64,000 nucleotides of DNA from Maricaulis parjimensis (GCF_016817355.1 NZ_JADOTT010000001.1:608072-672071), one strand, 5' to 3'. Positions 44,564-54,656 are shown, counted from the stretch's first letter. Notes: generated by a model from the sequence alone, not told the origin. Numbers and translations: made by a program.

Positions 44564-47539
44564 ATGTCTGACCATAATCGATCCCCCGAAAACCAGTCCT
44601 TCCTGGATACGTCCTTCCTTCAGGGCGCCAATGCCGTCTATCTCGAGCAGATGGCCGCCGCCTATGCCAAGGACCCATCCTCGGTTCCCGCGAGCTGGAA
44701 ATCCTTCTTCGACGCCATGGGCGATGCTGCTGGTGATGTCAGCCATGCCGCTCGCGGCCCGGCCTGGAAACGCGCCGACTGGCCGCGTCCGGCTAATGGC
44801 GAACTGGTTTCCGCGCTCGGCGATATCGGCCCGGATGAGGCCGCGATGGTCGACAAGGTGGCTGAGCATGCCGGTGCCCAGGCCGATCCGGCCGAAGTGC
44901 GCCGCGCGACCCAGAATTCGATCCGCGCCATCATGATGATCCGTGCCTACCGCATGCGGGGCCATCTGGCCGCAGACCTCGACCCGCTCGGTCTCACGGA
45001 TTTCGGCTATCAGGCCGAGCTCGATCCGGCGACTTATGGCTTCACGGGGGCCGCGCTCGACGAAGAGATCTTCATCGACGGCTATCTGGGGCTGGAAACA
45101 GCCACGCCGCGGCAGATGCTCGATATTCTCAAGCGCACCTATTGTGGCCCGGTCGGTGTGGAATTCATGCACATCTCCAACCCGGAAGAAAAAGCCTGGC
45201 TGCAGGCGCGCTTTGAAGGGCCGGACAAGGACATTTCCTTCACGCCCGAGGGCAAGAAAGCGATCCTGTCCAAGCTGATCGAGTGCGAGCGCTTCGAGCA
45301 ATTCCTGCACAAGCGCTATCCGGGCACGAAGCGTTTTGGTGCCGATGGCGGTGAAGCCATGGTTCCGGCGCTGGAGCAGATCATCAAGCGTGGCGGTGCG
45401 ATGGGTGTCGAGGACATCATCATCGGCATGCCGCACCGCGGACGCCTGAACATTCTGGCGGCGGTGATGGGCAAGCCCTACCACCAGATTTTCCACGAAT
45501 TCCAGGGCGGCAATACCCAGGGTGAGGACGAGTTCGGCTCCGGCGATGTGAAATACCATCTTGGTGCGTCGTCCGACCGTGAATTCGATGGCAACAAGGT
45601 TCACCTCTCCTTGACGGCCAACCCGTCCCACCTGGAAGCGGTTGACCCGGTCGTTCTGGGCAAGGCGCGCGCCAAGCAGGAAGACAATTGCCGCAAGCAG
45701 CCCGGTACGCCGCGTTCATCGGTTCTTCCGCTCTTGCTGCATGGTGATGCGGCTTTCGCTGGCCAGGGCATGGTGTCGGAATGTTTTGGCCTGTCGGGCC
45801 TGCGCGGTCACCGTACGGGCGGCGCCATCCACTTCATCGTGAACAATCAGATCGGCTTTACCACCGACCCGAAGGACAGCCGTTCCAGCCCGTATCCGTC
45901 CGATGTGGCCTTGATGGTGCAGGCACCGATCTTCCACGTGAATGGCGATGATCCGGAAGCGGTGACCCACGCCACGAAGATTGCGACGGAATACCGCCAG
46001 CTGTTCGGCAAGGACGTGGTGATCGACATGATCTGCTACCGCCGCTACGGCCACAATGAAGGCGATGACCCGACCTTCACCCAGCCGATCATGTACCGCA
46101 TCATCAATGACATGCCGCCGGTCCGTAAGAAGTACCAGGAGCGTCTGATTGCTGAAGGCGTTCTGACGGCTGCCGAGGCGGAAGCGATCGAGAATGATTT
46201 CGACGTCTTCCTGGAAAACGAGTTCGAGGCCGGCAAGGCATTCGAACCGAAAAAGGCAGACTGGTTGGATGGCCGCTGGTCGGGTCTGGGTCTGCCGGAA
46301 GATGATGAGCGCCGCGGCGACACGTCGGCACCGATGGAAAGCCTGCGTGAAGTCGGTCTGGCGATGACGCAGATTCCCAATGATGTGAACATCCACCGGA
46401 CGCTCAAGCGTGTGCTCAATGGGCGCCGGGACGCGATCGAAAAGGGTGAGGGCATTGATTGGGCGACGGCCGAGCACCTGGCATTTGGCACGCTGCTGAC
46501 CGAGGGTTTCCCGGTCCGTCTTTCCGGTCAGGACTGCGGTCGCGGCACCTTCTCCCAGCGCCATTCCCACATTATCGACCAGGAAACGGCCGAACGGTAC
46601 ACGCCGCTGAATAATCTGTCGGCAGACCAGAAGAAGTATGAAGTCATCGACTCCATGCTGTCGGAAGAAGCGGTTCTGGGCTTTGAGTATGGCTATTCGC
46701 TGTCAGCGCCGAACACGCTGGTCATGTGGGAAGCCCAGTTCGGCGATTTCGTGAACGGCGCCCAGGTGATCATCGACCAGTTCATCTCCTCCGGTGAGCG
46801 CAAATGGCTGCGCATGTCGGGCCTGGTGATGCTGCTGCCGCATGGCTATGAAGGCCAGGGTCCGGAACACTCCTCCGCCCGCCCGGAGCGCTTCCTGCAA
46901 TTGTGCGCCGAGGACAATATGCAGGTCGCCAACTGCTCCACGCCGGCGAGCTATTTCCATATCCTGCGCCGCCAGATCCACCGTAATTTCCGGTCGCCTC
47001 TGGTGATCATGACGCCGAAGAGCCTGCTGCGTCACAAGCGTTGCGTGTCCACGCTGGCCGCAATGGGGCCGGGATCCTCCTTCCACCGTCTGTTGTGGGA
47101 TGATGCGGATGCCAAATTCCGTCCGGAAGGCGAAATCCAGCAGACCTCCATCTCGCTGCAGCCGGATGAGAAAATCCGCCGCGTCGTGCTGTGCACGGGC
47201 AAGGTCTATTACGACCTGCTGGAAACGCGGGAAGAGCGCGGGATTGATGATGTCTACCTGATGCGGGTCGAGCAGCTTTATCCCTTCCCGTACAAGGCGA
47301 TGATGGCGGAACTGGCGCGATTCCCGAATGCGGAAATCGTCTGGTGCCAGGAAGAGCCGCGCAATATGGGCTATTGGACATTCGTCGAGCCCAATATCGA
47401 GTATGTTCTTGGAAAGATTGAAGGTATCGCTGAGCGGCCGCGTTATGTGGGCCGGGTGCCGACGGCATCGACGGCGACGGGTATTCTTTCCAAACACAAG
47501 CAGCAACAGGAAGCGCTGGTCGACGAAGCGTTGGCCTGA
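44564..47539 (+). CDS. sucA: 2-oxoglutarate dehydrogenase E1 component
   Basis: 991-residue thiamine-diphosphate enzyme that decarboxylates 2-oxoglutarate in the TCA cycle and transfers the succinyl group to OdhB. The N-terminal SFLQGANAVYLEQMAAAY is the E2-binding segment. The ThDP-binding core has GMPHRGRLN, LHGDAAFAGQG and VNNQIGFTTDP. The active-site region includes YRRYGHNEGDDP. The C-terminal transketolase domain ends with GYWTFVEPNIEYVL. The ATG at 44564 gives the family's N-terminus; a TTG further upstream (44501) is in frame but unlikely. About 230 bases separate it from pnp, presumably holding its promoter; no clear element was identified. Confidence 0.97.
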   Translation: MSDHNRSPENQSFLDTSFLQGANAVYLEQMAAAYAKDPSSVPASWKSFFDAMGDAAGDVSHAARGPAWKRADWPRPANGELVSALGDIGPDEAAMVDKVAEHAGAQADPAEVRRATQNSIRAIMMIRAYRMRGHLAADLDPLGLTDFGYQAELDPATYGFTGAALDEEIFIDGYLGLETATPRQMLDILKRTYCGPVGVEFMHISNPEEKAWLQARFEGPDKDISFTPEGKKAILSKLIECERFEQFLHKRYPGTKRFGADGGEAMVPALEQIIKRGGAMGVEDIIIGMPHRGRLNILAAVMGKPYHQIFHEFQGGNTQGEDEFGSGDVKYHLGASSDREFDGNKVHLSLTANPSHLEAVDPVVLGKARAKQEDNCRKQPGTPRSSVLPLLLHGDAAFAGQGMVSECFGLSGLRGHRTGGAIHFIVNNQIGFTTDPKDSRSSPYPSDVALMVQAPIFHVNGDDPEAVTHATKIATEYRQLFGKDVVIDMICYRRYGHNEGDDPTFTQPIMYRIINDMPPVRKKYQERLIAEGVLTAAEAEAIENDFDVFLENEFEAGKAFEPKKADWLDGRWSGLGLPEDDERRGDTSAPMESLREVGLAMTQIPNDVNIHRTLKRVLNGRRDAIEKGEGIDWATAEHLAFGTLLTEGFPVRLSGQDCGRGTFSQRHSHIIDQETAERYTPLNNLSADQKKYEVIDSMLSEEAVLGFEYGYSLSAPNTLVMWEAQFGDFVNGAQVIIDQFISSGERKWLRMSGLVMLLPHGYEGQGPEHSSARPERFLQLCAEDNMQVANCSTPASYFHILRRQIHRNFRSPLVIMTPKSLLRHKRCVSTLAAMGPGSSFHRLLWDDADAKFRPEGEIQQTSISLQPDEKIRRVVLCTGKVYYDLLETREERGIDDVYLMRVEQLYPFPYKAMMAELARFPNAEIVWCQEEPRNMGYWTFVEPNIEYVLGKIEGIAERPRYVGRVPTASTATGILSKHKQQQEALVDEALA

Positions 47540-47571
47540 CGCATCGCTCCAGTTCGAAGGACGAGAGCTAA

Positions 47572-49098
47572 ATGACTGATATCATTGTTCCTCAGCTCGG
47601 TGAGAGTGTGACCGAAGCGACCGTTGGCAGCTGGCAGGTGAAGGCCGGTGATGCTGTTTCCAAGGATGATGTCCTGGTTGAGCTGGAAACGGACAAGGTG
47701 GCCGTTGAAGTTCGCGCGGAAGCCGATGGAACCATTGGCGATATCTTCGCCCAGGAAGGCGATACGGTGGAAATCGGCGCGAAACTGGCGACGCTTGAAT
47801 CGGGGGGTGCAGCCCCGGTCAAGGCCAGCGAAGACACCGCGCAAATTAATGAAACACCGGCGAAGTCCGATAGCGCCCCGGCCGCCGGTGGCGCTGCCGT
47901 CGAGGCAACTGTCCCGCAAATGGGTGAGAGCGTGACGGAAGGCCAGATCGGTTCCTGGCTGGTCGCGGTGGGCGACACGGTGGAGATCGACCAGGCGCTG
48001 GTCGAGATCGAGACCGACAAGGTCGCCGTTGAAGTCCCCTCTCCGGTCGCCGGCGTTGTTGCCGAGCTGCTGGTGAGTGAGGGTGATACGGTCGCGCCGG
48101 GCGATGCCGTGGCGAAAATCACCGAGGGTGCCTCGGCTCCGGCTTCGGCACCCGCTGCAGCGCCAGCGTCTGCGCCGTCGGGCGACGCGAAGACCATGCC
48201 GTCCGCCCAGCGCGTGATCGAGGAAAACAAGCTGGATGCCGCATCGATTGCCGGCACGGGCAAGGATGGCCGAATCACCAAGGGCGACGCCCTGAAAGCC
48301 GCTGCCGCTCCGGCTCCGGCTCCGGCGTCTGCACCGGCACCGGCGGCTGCGCCGTCTGCTCCGGCTCCAGCCGCACCGTCCGCGCCGCGTGAAACCGGTC
48401 CGCGTGAAGAGCGGGTCCGCATGACGCGTCTGCGCCAGACGATCGCAAAACGCCTGAAGGATGCCCAGAACTCGGCCGCGATCCTGACGACCTATAATGA
48501 AGCGGACATGTCGGCGATCATGGCGGCCCGCAAGGCGCACCAGGAAAGCTTTGTCGCCAAGCACGGCGTGAAGCTGGGCTTCATGAGCTTTTTCATCAAG
48601 GCCTGCGTCAACGCCCTCAAGGACATCCCGGCCGTGAATGCCGAGATCGATGGCACGGATATCATCTACAAGAATTATTACGACATGGGCGTGGCTGTCG
48701 GCACGGACCGGGGTCTGGTGGTTCCGGTGGTGCGCGATGCCGACCAGATGTCGCTGGCCGAAATCGAGAAAGACATCATCCGCCTCGGCAAGAAGGCCCG
48801 TGATGGCAAGCTGTCCATAGAGGACATGCAGGGCGCGACCTTCACCATCTCGAATGGCGGTGTTTACGGATCCCTGATGTCCATGCCGATCCTGAATGCC
48901 CCGCAGTCGGGTATTCTGGGCATGCACAAGATCCAGGAGCGTCCGATGGCGGAAAACGGCCAGGTCGTTATCAAGCCGATGATGTATCTTGCCCTGTCCT
49001 ATGATCACCGCATCGTGGACGGCAAGGAGGCCGTGACCTTCCTCGTGCGGGTGAAGGAAAACCTGGAAGACCCGCAGCGCATGCTGTTCGACCTCTAG
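47572..49098 (+). CDS. odhB: Dihydrolipoamide succinyltransferase (E2 of 2-oxoglutarate dehydrogenase) with two lipoyl domains
   Basis: 508-residue E2 protein. It carries two tandem lipoyl domains, each with a lipoyl-lysine motif: ETDKVAVEV with Lys42 and ETDKVAVEV with Lys150. A flexible Ala/Pro linker, a peripheral-subunit-binding domain ([20 protein letters not shown]) and the catalytic acyltransferase domain follow, with the HxxxDG active site in [14 protein letters not shown] near the end. The extra lipoyl domain makes it about 100 residues longer than E. coli SucB (405 aa, one lipoyl domain). It starts 32 bases after sucA and is followed by a terminator. Confidence 0.96.
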   Translation: MTDIIVPQLGESVTEATVGSWQVKAGDAVSKDDVLVELETDKVAVEVRAEADGTIGDIFAQEGDTVEIGAKLATLESGGAAPVKASEDTAQINETPAKSDSAPAAGGAAVEATVPQMGESVTEGQIGSWLVAVGDTVEIDQALVEIETDKVAVEVPSPVAGVVAELLVSEGDTVAPGDAVAKITEGASAPASAPAAAPASAPSGDAKTMPSAQRVIEENKLDAASIAGTGKDGRITKGDALKAAAAPAPAPASAPAPAAAPSAPAPAAPSAPRETGPREERVRMTRLRQTIAKRLKDAQNSAAILTTYNEADMSAIMAARKAHQESFVAKHGVKLGFMSFFIKACVNALKDIPAVNAEIDGTDIIYKNYYDMGVAVGTDRGLVVPVVRDADQMSLAEIEKDIIRLGKKARDGKLSIEDMQGATFTISNGGVYGSLMSMPILNAPQSGILGMHKIQERPMAENGQVVIKPMMYLALSYDHRIVDGKEAVTFLVRVKENLEDPQRMLFDL

Positions 49099-49120
49099 TC
49101 TCGGCCTTGCCATGACACAC

Positions 49121-49150
49121 AAAGGGCCGTCCCGACGGGGCGGCCCTTTT
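49121..49150 (+). terminator. Intrinsic terminator after odhB
   Basis: A 13-base-pair stem (49121-49133 with 49137-49149, one G.U pair), a GAC loop and a T-run of four. It separates sucA-odhB from the three small membrane genes and lpd downstream. Confidence 0.85.
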
Positions 49151-49236
49151 GCGTGCCAGCTGACGCGTCCCGGCAAATCTCTTTATGCGTCCCTTGTCTC
49201 GCGGACTGGGTTATCCCGATCCGTGGGGAGTGCGGT

Positions 49237-49683
49237 ATGCGTGTGAGTGGAATAGCGTTGCGGGCGTTTCAGGGCCTGGTGGTATTGCGGGCTGCCTATG
49301 CCATCCTGTTGTGCACAGGCACGCTGATCTTCCGTTTCGGTCATGGAAATTATATCGCGATCGAGGAAACGCTCGGGCATGTCCTGATGGGGCTACCGCT
49401 CTGGTATTATCAGGTCTGGGCCGGCTTTGTTGGGCTCTACACCCTGTCAGCCCTGCTTCTTGTCCTGCGCATGCGATTGGCCCTGGCCTGCTATGTTGTC
49501 GCCTTTGCCACGGATTTCATCCTGTCGCTCCTCTGGTTCCAGCAGCCGGGCATGGACCGGGCCTATTACGGCAATGCCAATCTGGTCGAATGGACCCTGA
49601 ACGCCATTGATCTGGGCGTGATCAGTCTGATGTTGCTGGCCGGCAGCTGGGTGTTTGCACGCCCGAAAAAGACGCATCACTAG
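49237..49683 (+). CDS. Small four-helix membrane protein, unknown (family member 1)
   Basis: 148-residue hydrophobic protein with about four transmembrane segments. The ribosome binding site GGGGAG lies just before the ATG at 49237, which is preferred over an in-frame ATG at 49153 inside the preceding terminator region. The second half (VLRMRLALACYVVAFATDFI ... LNAIDLGVISLMLL) aligns in layout with the next two genes (xxRHxLCxxV ... WLINAGLLIALL), so the three look like divergent paralogues. No named family is recognised. It lies between odhB and lpd and in the same direction. Confidence 0.75.
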   Translation: MRVSGIALRAFQGLVVLRAAYAILLCTGTLIFRFGHGNYIAIEETLGHVLMGLPLWYYQVWAGFVGLYTLSALLLVLRMRLALACYVVAFATDFILSLLWFQQPGMDRAYYGNANLVEWTLNAIDLGVISLMLLAGSWVFARPKKTHH

Positions 49684-49765
49684 GCCCAACGCGCCTGCAC
49701 GGGTTGCTTCGCATCGCTGTCCGGATCGCGTTAGTCTTTTGACCCAGGAGAGGGAGGTTGGAAGA

Positions 49766-50194
49766 GTGCTGGATCGATGGGCGCGCTGGATCATTTTCGC
49801 CGGGGTTTCGATCTGGGCCGTAATCCAGCTCCGATACTTCTTTGATGCGGTTCTGATATTCGCGGGATACTCAGACCTGCGCGACCTGGACCGCAGCTAT
49901 GTGGAAGTGATCGTCGGGCTCAACCCTCTGGAACTGACCCTGTCACTGCTCAATCCTCCACTCTACATGGCCGCCAGCATTTTGATTGGCCTGCGCCACC
50001 GGTTTTGCCTCCCGGTTTTCGGGGCCGCGCTACTGTGCGACTTGGGCGGTTGGCTGAGCTATTCGATGAGTTCGGCCTATGACCAGATTGAGCAATCGAA
50101 TTTTGACTGGGTGATCAATACGGGTTTGCTGATCGCCCTGATGGGGCTGATCACCTTGCGTCAACGCGGCTATTTCGCCCCAAAACAGTCCTGA
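49766..50194 (+). CDS. Small four-helix membrane protein, unknown (family member 2)
   Basis: 142-residue membrane protein beginning at GTG 49766, which has GGGAGG eight bases upstream; the frame is open upstream but overlaps the previous gene. It has four predicted helices and a soluble loop with LDRSYVEVIVGLNPLELTL. It is clearly paralogous to the next gene: both have RWxxFAGVxxWAVxQLR at the start, LNPxELT in the loop, WLSYSM followed by YDQ, and WxINxGLLIALxGLxxLRQxGYF at the end. Function is unknown. Confidence 0.75.
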   Translation: MLDRWARWIIFAGVSIWAVIQLRYFFDAVLIFAGYSDLRDLDRSYVEVIVGLNPLELTLSLLNPPLYMAASILIGLRHRFCLPVFGAALLCDLGGWLSYSMSSAYDQIEQSNFDWVINTGLLIALMGLITLRQRGYFAPKQS

Positions 50195-50268
50195 TACACA
50201 ACCGGATTGCGCCGGGTCCGTTCCGGTCTATGATCCGGGTCTTGGGCGAGTGTATCGGAAGGGCTGCC

Positions 50269-50703
50269 GTGGGCTGGCAGAATATCGTGCGCTGGATGGT
50301 TTTCGCCGGCGTGGCACTTTGGGCAGTCAATCAATTACGCATGGTCCTGCGCGTGTTTCTGGTGCTCACCGGACAAGCGGACGCCTATGGCATCGACCCC
50401 GATCATGTGATCGTCATCTCCCAGCTCAACCCGGTCGAGCTGACCGCGACGCTGGCCAGCCCCTTGGCTTACGCCCTGTCTGTGGTGCTCATTGCCTTTC
50501 GCCACCCCTTGTGTGTCATCGTTTATGTTATTGGTTTCGTTCTCGATATCGGGAGCTGGCTGAGCTATTCCATGCACGCCAATTATGACCAGCTCGCCCA
50601 TGCTTCGGTGGACTGGCTGATCAATGCCGGACTGCTCATCGCGCTGCTGGGCTTGCTCGTCCTGCGCCAGACCGGGTATTTCGATCCCCGGCATGCGGTG
50701 TGA
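50269..50703 (+). CDS. Small four-helix membrane protein, unknown (family member 3)
   Basis: 144-residue membrane protein paralogous to the preceding gene, sharing LNPVELT, GSWLSYSM, NYDQLAHASVDWLINAGLL and LRQTGYFDP with it. The GTG at 50269, preceded by GGAAGG, was chosen because it lines up with the paralogue's start; an ATG at 50230 would add 13 residues. Four hydrophobic segments are visible. It lies about 110 bases before lpd. Function is unknown. Confidence 0.73.
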   Translation: MGWQNIVRWMVFAGVALWAVNQLRMVLRVFLVLTGQADAYGIDPDHVIVISQLNPVELTATLASPLAYALSVVLIAFRHPLCVIVYVIGFVLDIGSWLSYSMHANYDQLAHASVDWLINAGLLIALLGLLVLRQTGYFDPRHAV

Positions 50704-50814
50704 TCCCGAAGCGTTTCCCTGCACTGAAATGAGCGCTAACACCCCCTTACTTTCAGGCCAATTCATAGGCATATAGGCCCTTGAAGCGTTCATCGGCGAA
50801 ATGAGAGGCGACCC

Positions 50815-52215
50815 ATGTCCGAGACCTATGATGTCGTGATCATCGGCGGCGGCCCTGGCGGCTATAATTGTGCAATCCGGGCCGGACAGCTGGGTCTCAA
50901 GGTCGCCTGCGTTGAAATGCGCGGCACGCTGGGCGGTACCTGCCTCAATGTGGGCTGTATTCCGTCCAAGGCGCTGCTGCACGCCTCGGAGCTTTATGAA
51001 GCTGCAGGAACGGAATTCGAGGCGCTGGGGATCCAGACCGGTGGTCTCTCCCTGGATCTCGACAAAATGCTCGCCCAGAAGGATGAAGCCGTTGACGGGC
51101 TGACCAAGGGGATCGAGTTCCTCTTCAAGAAGAACAAGGTCGATTACATCATCGGCAAGGGCCGGATTGCCGGCCAGGGTCAGGTGAAGGTCGAAACCAA
51201 GGACGGCCAGCAAACCCTGAACACCAAGCATATCGTGATCGCGACCGGGTCAGAGGTGACGCCTCTGCCGGGTGTCGAGATCGACGAAAAGCGCGTTGTG
51301 TCCTCCACGGGTGCTCTCTCTTTGGAAAAGGTCCCGGGCAAGCTGGTCCTCATCGGAGCCGGTGTCATCGGGCTGGAGCTCGGCTCCGTCTGGCGCCGAC
51401 TGGGCGCAGAGGTCACCGTGGTCGAATATCTCGACCGTATCCTGCCGGGCATGGACAGTGAGCTGGCCAAGACGGCCCAGCGCACCTTTGCCAAACAGGG
51501 CATGGACTTCCATCTGTCGACCAAGGTCACGGGTGTGGACACGTCCGGCGATGTGCTCAAGCTTTCCATCGAGCCGGCCGCCGGTGGCGAAGCGCAAACG
51601 CTCGAGGCCGATACGGTCCTGGTCTGCATCGGCCGCCGCCCCTATACGGTCGGCCTGGGCCTGGAAACGGTCGGCATTGAAACCGATCAGCGCGGCTTCA
51701 TTGCCAATGATCACTTCCGCACCTCGGCCGAGAATGTCTGGGTGATCGGTGACTGTACGCACGGTCCGATGCTGGCCCACAAGGCCGAGGATGAGGGCGT
51801 GGCTTGTGCCGAGCGCATTGCCGGCAAGGCCGGGCATGTGAATTACGGCGTCATTCCGGGCGTGGTCTACACCGCGCCGGAGATCGCCTCGGTCGGCAAG
51901 ACGGAAGACGAGCTGAAAGCGGAAGGCCGCAAATACAAGAAGGGCAAATTCCCCTTCCAGGCCAATTCCCGCGCCCGCACCAATCACGCGACAGACGGGT
52001 TTGTGAAAATCCTGGCCGATGCGGAAACCGATGAAATTCTCGGGGCCCATCTGATCGGTGCCAATGTCGGCGAGATGATCAGCGAACTTTGCCTGGCCAT
52101 GGAATTCCAGGCTGCTTCGGAAGATGTCGCGCGCACCTGCCATCCCCACCCGACGCTGACGGAAGCCATCCGCCAGGCGGCGATGGGTGTGGAAGGCTGG
52201 ACCATGCAATCCTGA
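50815..52215 (+). CDS. lpdA: Dihydrolipoyl dehydrogenase (E3)
   Basis: 466-residue flavoenzyme that reoxidises dihydrolipoamide on E2 and passes electrons to NAD+. The FAD-binding loop is [14 protein letters not shown], and the redox-active disulfide is [13 protein letters not shown]. The NAD-binding loop is [15 protein letters not shown]. The C-terminal His/Glu pair is in [15 protein letters not shown]. Length and motifs are standard. It is the third 2-oxoglutarate dehydrogenase gene, separated from odhB by the small membrane trio; it may also serve other complexes. Confidence 0.97.
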   Translation: MSETYDVVIIGGGPGGYNCAIRAGQLGLKVACVEMRGTLGGTCLNVGCIPSKALLHASELYEAAGTEFEALGIQTGGLSLDLDKMLAQKDEAVDGLTKGIEFLFKKNKVDYIIGKGRIAGQGQVKVETKDGQQTLNTKHIVIATGSEVTPLPGVEIDEKRVVSSTGALSLEKVPGKLVLIGAGVIGLELGSVWRRLGAEVTVVEYLDRILPGMDSELAKTAQRTFAKQGMDFHLSTKVTGVDTSGDVLKLSIEPAAGGEAQTLEADTVLVCIGRRPYTVGLGLETVGIETDQRGFIANDHFRTSAENVWVIGDCTHGPMLAHKAEDEGVACAERIAGKAGHVNYGVIPGVVYTAPEIASVGKTEDELKAEGRKYKKGKFPFQANSRARTNHATDGFVKILADAETDEILGAHLIGANVGEMISELCLAMEFQAASEDVARTCHPHPTLTEAIRQAAMGVEGWTMQS

Positions 52216-52433
52216 CCCAGACTGGGTGTGATTGTCGTATTTCCGACGTCAAACCAGACTAACAGGGGCTTGATCCCATGGGGGTCAGGGCCCGGATTTT
52301 CGGGTTTTGAGATCAGTACGAACACTAGAAATTGAGGTCTTCCGGCCCGAATGGGGGCGGACAAGCCGGTGGGTTTGGGGCATAAAAGCCTGAACCGGGC
52401 ATGTCTGTTGCGGGCCGGGTCACTCTAGGGGAC

Positions 52434-52988
52434 ATGGATCGTTCGAAGATGACCAAGCCGATCGAACTCGTGTCGTCGCGATTGCGACTGATCGCGCTGA
52501 CGCCGGAACTCGCGGCGCTTCAGCTGACGGATCGTATGGCCTTTTTTGAGGCGCTGGGCGTGGAGCCGGAACCCTCCTGGCCGCCAGAATTGTTCGACCC
52601 GCAAACCATGGCCGACGAACTCGCGGCCCATCCCGATGATGCCGGCTGGTACAGCTGGGTCTACATCTCTCCCGTCATGCACCGCCTGCTTGGCTGCGGG
52701 GGCTTCAAGGGTGCGCCCGACGCCGACGGAAAGGTGGAGATCGGCTATTCGATGCTGACCTCCTACCGCGAACAGGGTCTGGCGACGGAAGGGGTGAACA
52801 CCCTGACCAGTTGGGCCCATACCGATGAGCGTGTGAAACAGGTGGTTGCCCACACGCCCGTCGACCGTGCGGCCTCACACCGTGTCCTCGAAAAGGCGGG
52901 TTATGTTCAGACCGGAACCTTCCGGGATGACGCTGAAGGCACGGACATGATCGCCTGGTCTTACCGGCCCAGCCAGGCTGCGGCCTGA
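52434..52988 (+). CDS. GNAT acetyltransferase, RimJ/RimL-like
   Basis: 184-residue Acetyltransf_3-type protein. The N-terminal strand IELVSSRLRLIALTPELAAL and the motif VEIGYSMLTSYREQGLATEG (acetyl-CoA-binding R-x2-G-x-[AG]) are typical of the RimJ/RimL group; HRVLEKAGYVQTGTF follows. The true start is uncertain: ATGs at 52401, 52434 and 52449 are all in frame. The middle one was chosen because AGGGGA lies directly upstream. Substrate is unknown. The end is four bases from the convergent xerC stop. Confidence 0.8.
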   Translation: MDRSKMTKPIELVSSRLRLIALTPELAALQLTDRMAFFEALGVEPEPSWPPELFDPQTMADELAAHPDDAGWYSWVYISPVMHRLLGCGGFKGAPDADGKVEIGYSMLTSYREQGLATEGVNTLTSWAHTDERVKQVVAHTPVDRAASHRVLEKAGYVQTGTFRDDAEGTDMIAWSYRPSQAAA

Positions 52989-52992
52989 TTCT

Positions 52993-53928
52993 TCACTTTT
53001 TGCCCGCGCGGGGATGGGCCTGGTCATAGACGGCCATCAGCCTCTGGGTCTCCACATCGGCATAGACTTGCGTGGTCGACAGGCTGGCATGGCCCAGCAA
53101 TTCCTGGATGGCGCGCAAATCACCGCCATTGGCGAGAAGATGGGTGGCAAAGGCGTGCCGCAGGGCATGGGGAGTGGCATTGCGCGACAGGCCCAGCCGC
53201 GTTCTCAGATCCTGCATCAACGCCTGGACGCTGCGTGCCGCCAAAGCGCCGCCCCGAACGCTCCGGAACAGGGCATCATCGGGCTCAAATGCAAAAGGAC
53301 AGAGGCGGAGATAGGCGTCGCAGGCTTCCCTGACCGCTGGCAGTACCGGGACCAGCCGGGTCTTGCCGCCCTTGCCCGTGATGCGAAGGCTGTCAGCCAT
53401 GGGGTGATCGGACCGCGTCAGGCTCAAGGCTTCCGAGATCCGAAGGCCGCAGCCATAGAGCAGGATGAGGAGTGCGGCATCCCGCGCCTTGATCCAATCG
53501 GGGACGTCCCGTGCGCCGGTTTCCGCGATCAGGGCGCGAGCCGCGTCTTCACTGACTGGTTTGGGTTTGGACGGCGCATGTTTGGGGCTTTCCACCAGGG
53601 ACAGGGCCGGAATTTCGATCTGCCAGCGGCGCTGGAGATAGCCGAACAGGGTGCGTACGGCCGACAATTCTCGGGCGAGAGAGCGTGGTGACAGGCCGTC
53701 ACGGCGGCGATCGGCCATCCAGGCCCGGAAATCGCTGGCCTTCAGGCCGGGCAGGTCTGCCAGGGTGATAGTCTGTCCAAGATGGGCCGTCAGGAAAGCG
53801 GCGAACCCGTTCAGGTCACGGCGATAGGCGTCCAGCGTGCGATCTGCCAGACGGCGCTCGCCAGCCAGGTGTGCGTAGAAGGCGCCGAGGGCCTCGGAGA
53901 GGGCGGTCGTCAGTTCGCGTGCAGCCAT
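52993..53928 (-). CDS. xerC: Tyrosine recombinase XerC
   Basis: 311-residue site-specific recombinase that resolves chromosome dimers at dif together with XerD. The N-terminal SAM-like DNA-binding domain is LAGERRLADRTLDAYRRDL. The catalytic domain has all residues: Arg in YGCGLRISEALSL, Lys in GKGGKTRLVP, HxxR in PHALRHAFATHLL, His in LGHASLSTTQ and Tyr in VYADVE. The start overlaps the end of the DUF484 gene upstream, an association (DUF484-xerC) seen across proteobacteria and a reason to call XerC and not XerD. Confidence 0.94.
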   Translation of the reverse strand: MAARELTTALSEALGAFYAHLAGERRLADRTLDAYRRDLNGFAAFLTAHLGQTITLADLPGLKASDFRAWMADRRRDGLSPRSLARELSAVRTLFGYLQRRWQIEIPALSLVESPKHAPSKPKPVSEDAARALIAETGARDVPDWIKARDAALLILLYGCGLRISEALSLTRSDHPMADSLRITGKGGKTRLVPVLPAVREACDAYLRLCPFAFEPDDALFRSVRGGALAARSVQALMQDLRTRLGLSRNATPHALRHAFATHLLANGGDLRAIQELLGHASLSTTQVYADVETQRLMAVYDQAHPRAGKK

Positions 53929-54569
53929 TGGATGATCATGCGCTCGATCGCGCGGGCCAGGAAATTGAGCAATTCCGTGCCCTGCCCGGTCTGGAAGAGT
54001 TGGGCATCCCGCGCTGCCAGGGCCATCAGCCCGTCATGGCCCGCGAAATCGAGACGGACAATGGCTTCGCTTTTCACGCGCGCGCCCTGTTGTCCGTAAA
54101 GGGCATGGGCTGTTTCCGGGTCCACCGGGCCCAGCCGCTCCACCTTGTCGCCGAGGATTTCCGAGACGAAGCCCTCCGAGGCGCCCAGAATGCTTTCGCT
54201 CTTGCGCAGCGGGGCATGCCCCTCGATCAGCAGCCGGCAGACATCCACGCCCAGCGTGCCTGTGAGGCGGCTGGAAATTTTCCGGTCGAGCGCCGCCAGG
54301 CTGTCCACTTCCAGCAAGGCCAGCACCGCCATGTGAATCTGGGACTGGGTCGCCAGATTGGCCCGCGCTGTTTCTACAATGCCGGAGTTCAGCGCCTTGA
54401 GCTGGCGGACTTCTTCAAGAAGCTTGTCGCGGGCAGCCGTGCCGAGATCAACAACACCCTCATCCCCGCCGGTGCGGGCGAGCAGGGCCAGAAGTTCGGC
54501 ATCCTCGCGGACGAAGTCCGGATGCGCGATCAGGAATGCGCGGACGTCGTCTGGATTGGGTGCGCTCAT
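53910..54569 (-). CDS. DUF484 family protein
   Basis: 219-residue protein of the DUF484 family, which resembles GAF domains and has no settled function. The N-terminus VRAFLIAHPDFVREDAELLA (typical of DUF484) is followed by a coiled-coil-like helix and a GAF-like domain ending in FLARAIERMIIQWL. The ATG at 54569 has GGGAGA upstream; the longer open frame overlaps the divergent priA region. It overlaps xerC by 19 bases, so the two are co-transcribed. No ligand residues can be named. Confidence 0.88.
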   Translation of the reverse strand: MSAPNPDDVRAFLIAHPDFVREDAELLALLARTGGDEGVVDLGTAARDKLLEEVRQLKALNSGIVETARANLATQSQIHMAVLALLEVDSLAALDRKISSRLTGTLGVDVCRLLIEGHAPLRKSESILGASEGFVSEILGDKVERLGPVDPETAHALYGQQGARVKSEAIVRLDFAGHDGLMALAARDAQLFQTGQGTELLNFLARAIERMIIQWLHAN

Positions 54570-54656
54570 GCCTGTCTCTCCCGGTGTCGAATCACCCCTT
54601 TTGTCGCGCATTCGCGGCGCGCTTGGCAAATCCACAGGGCGGTTCTGCGCGCAGGC

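Noticed and set aside
52291-52308. CCCG/CGGG hairpin with TTTT after lpd
   Set aside because: A four-base-pair stem is too weak to call a terminator; the region 52216-52433 holds nothing else convincing.
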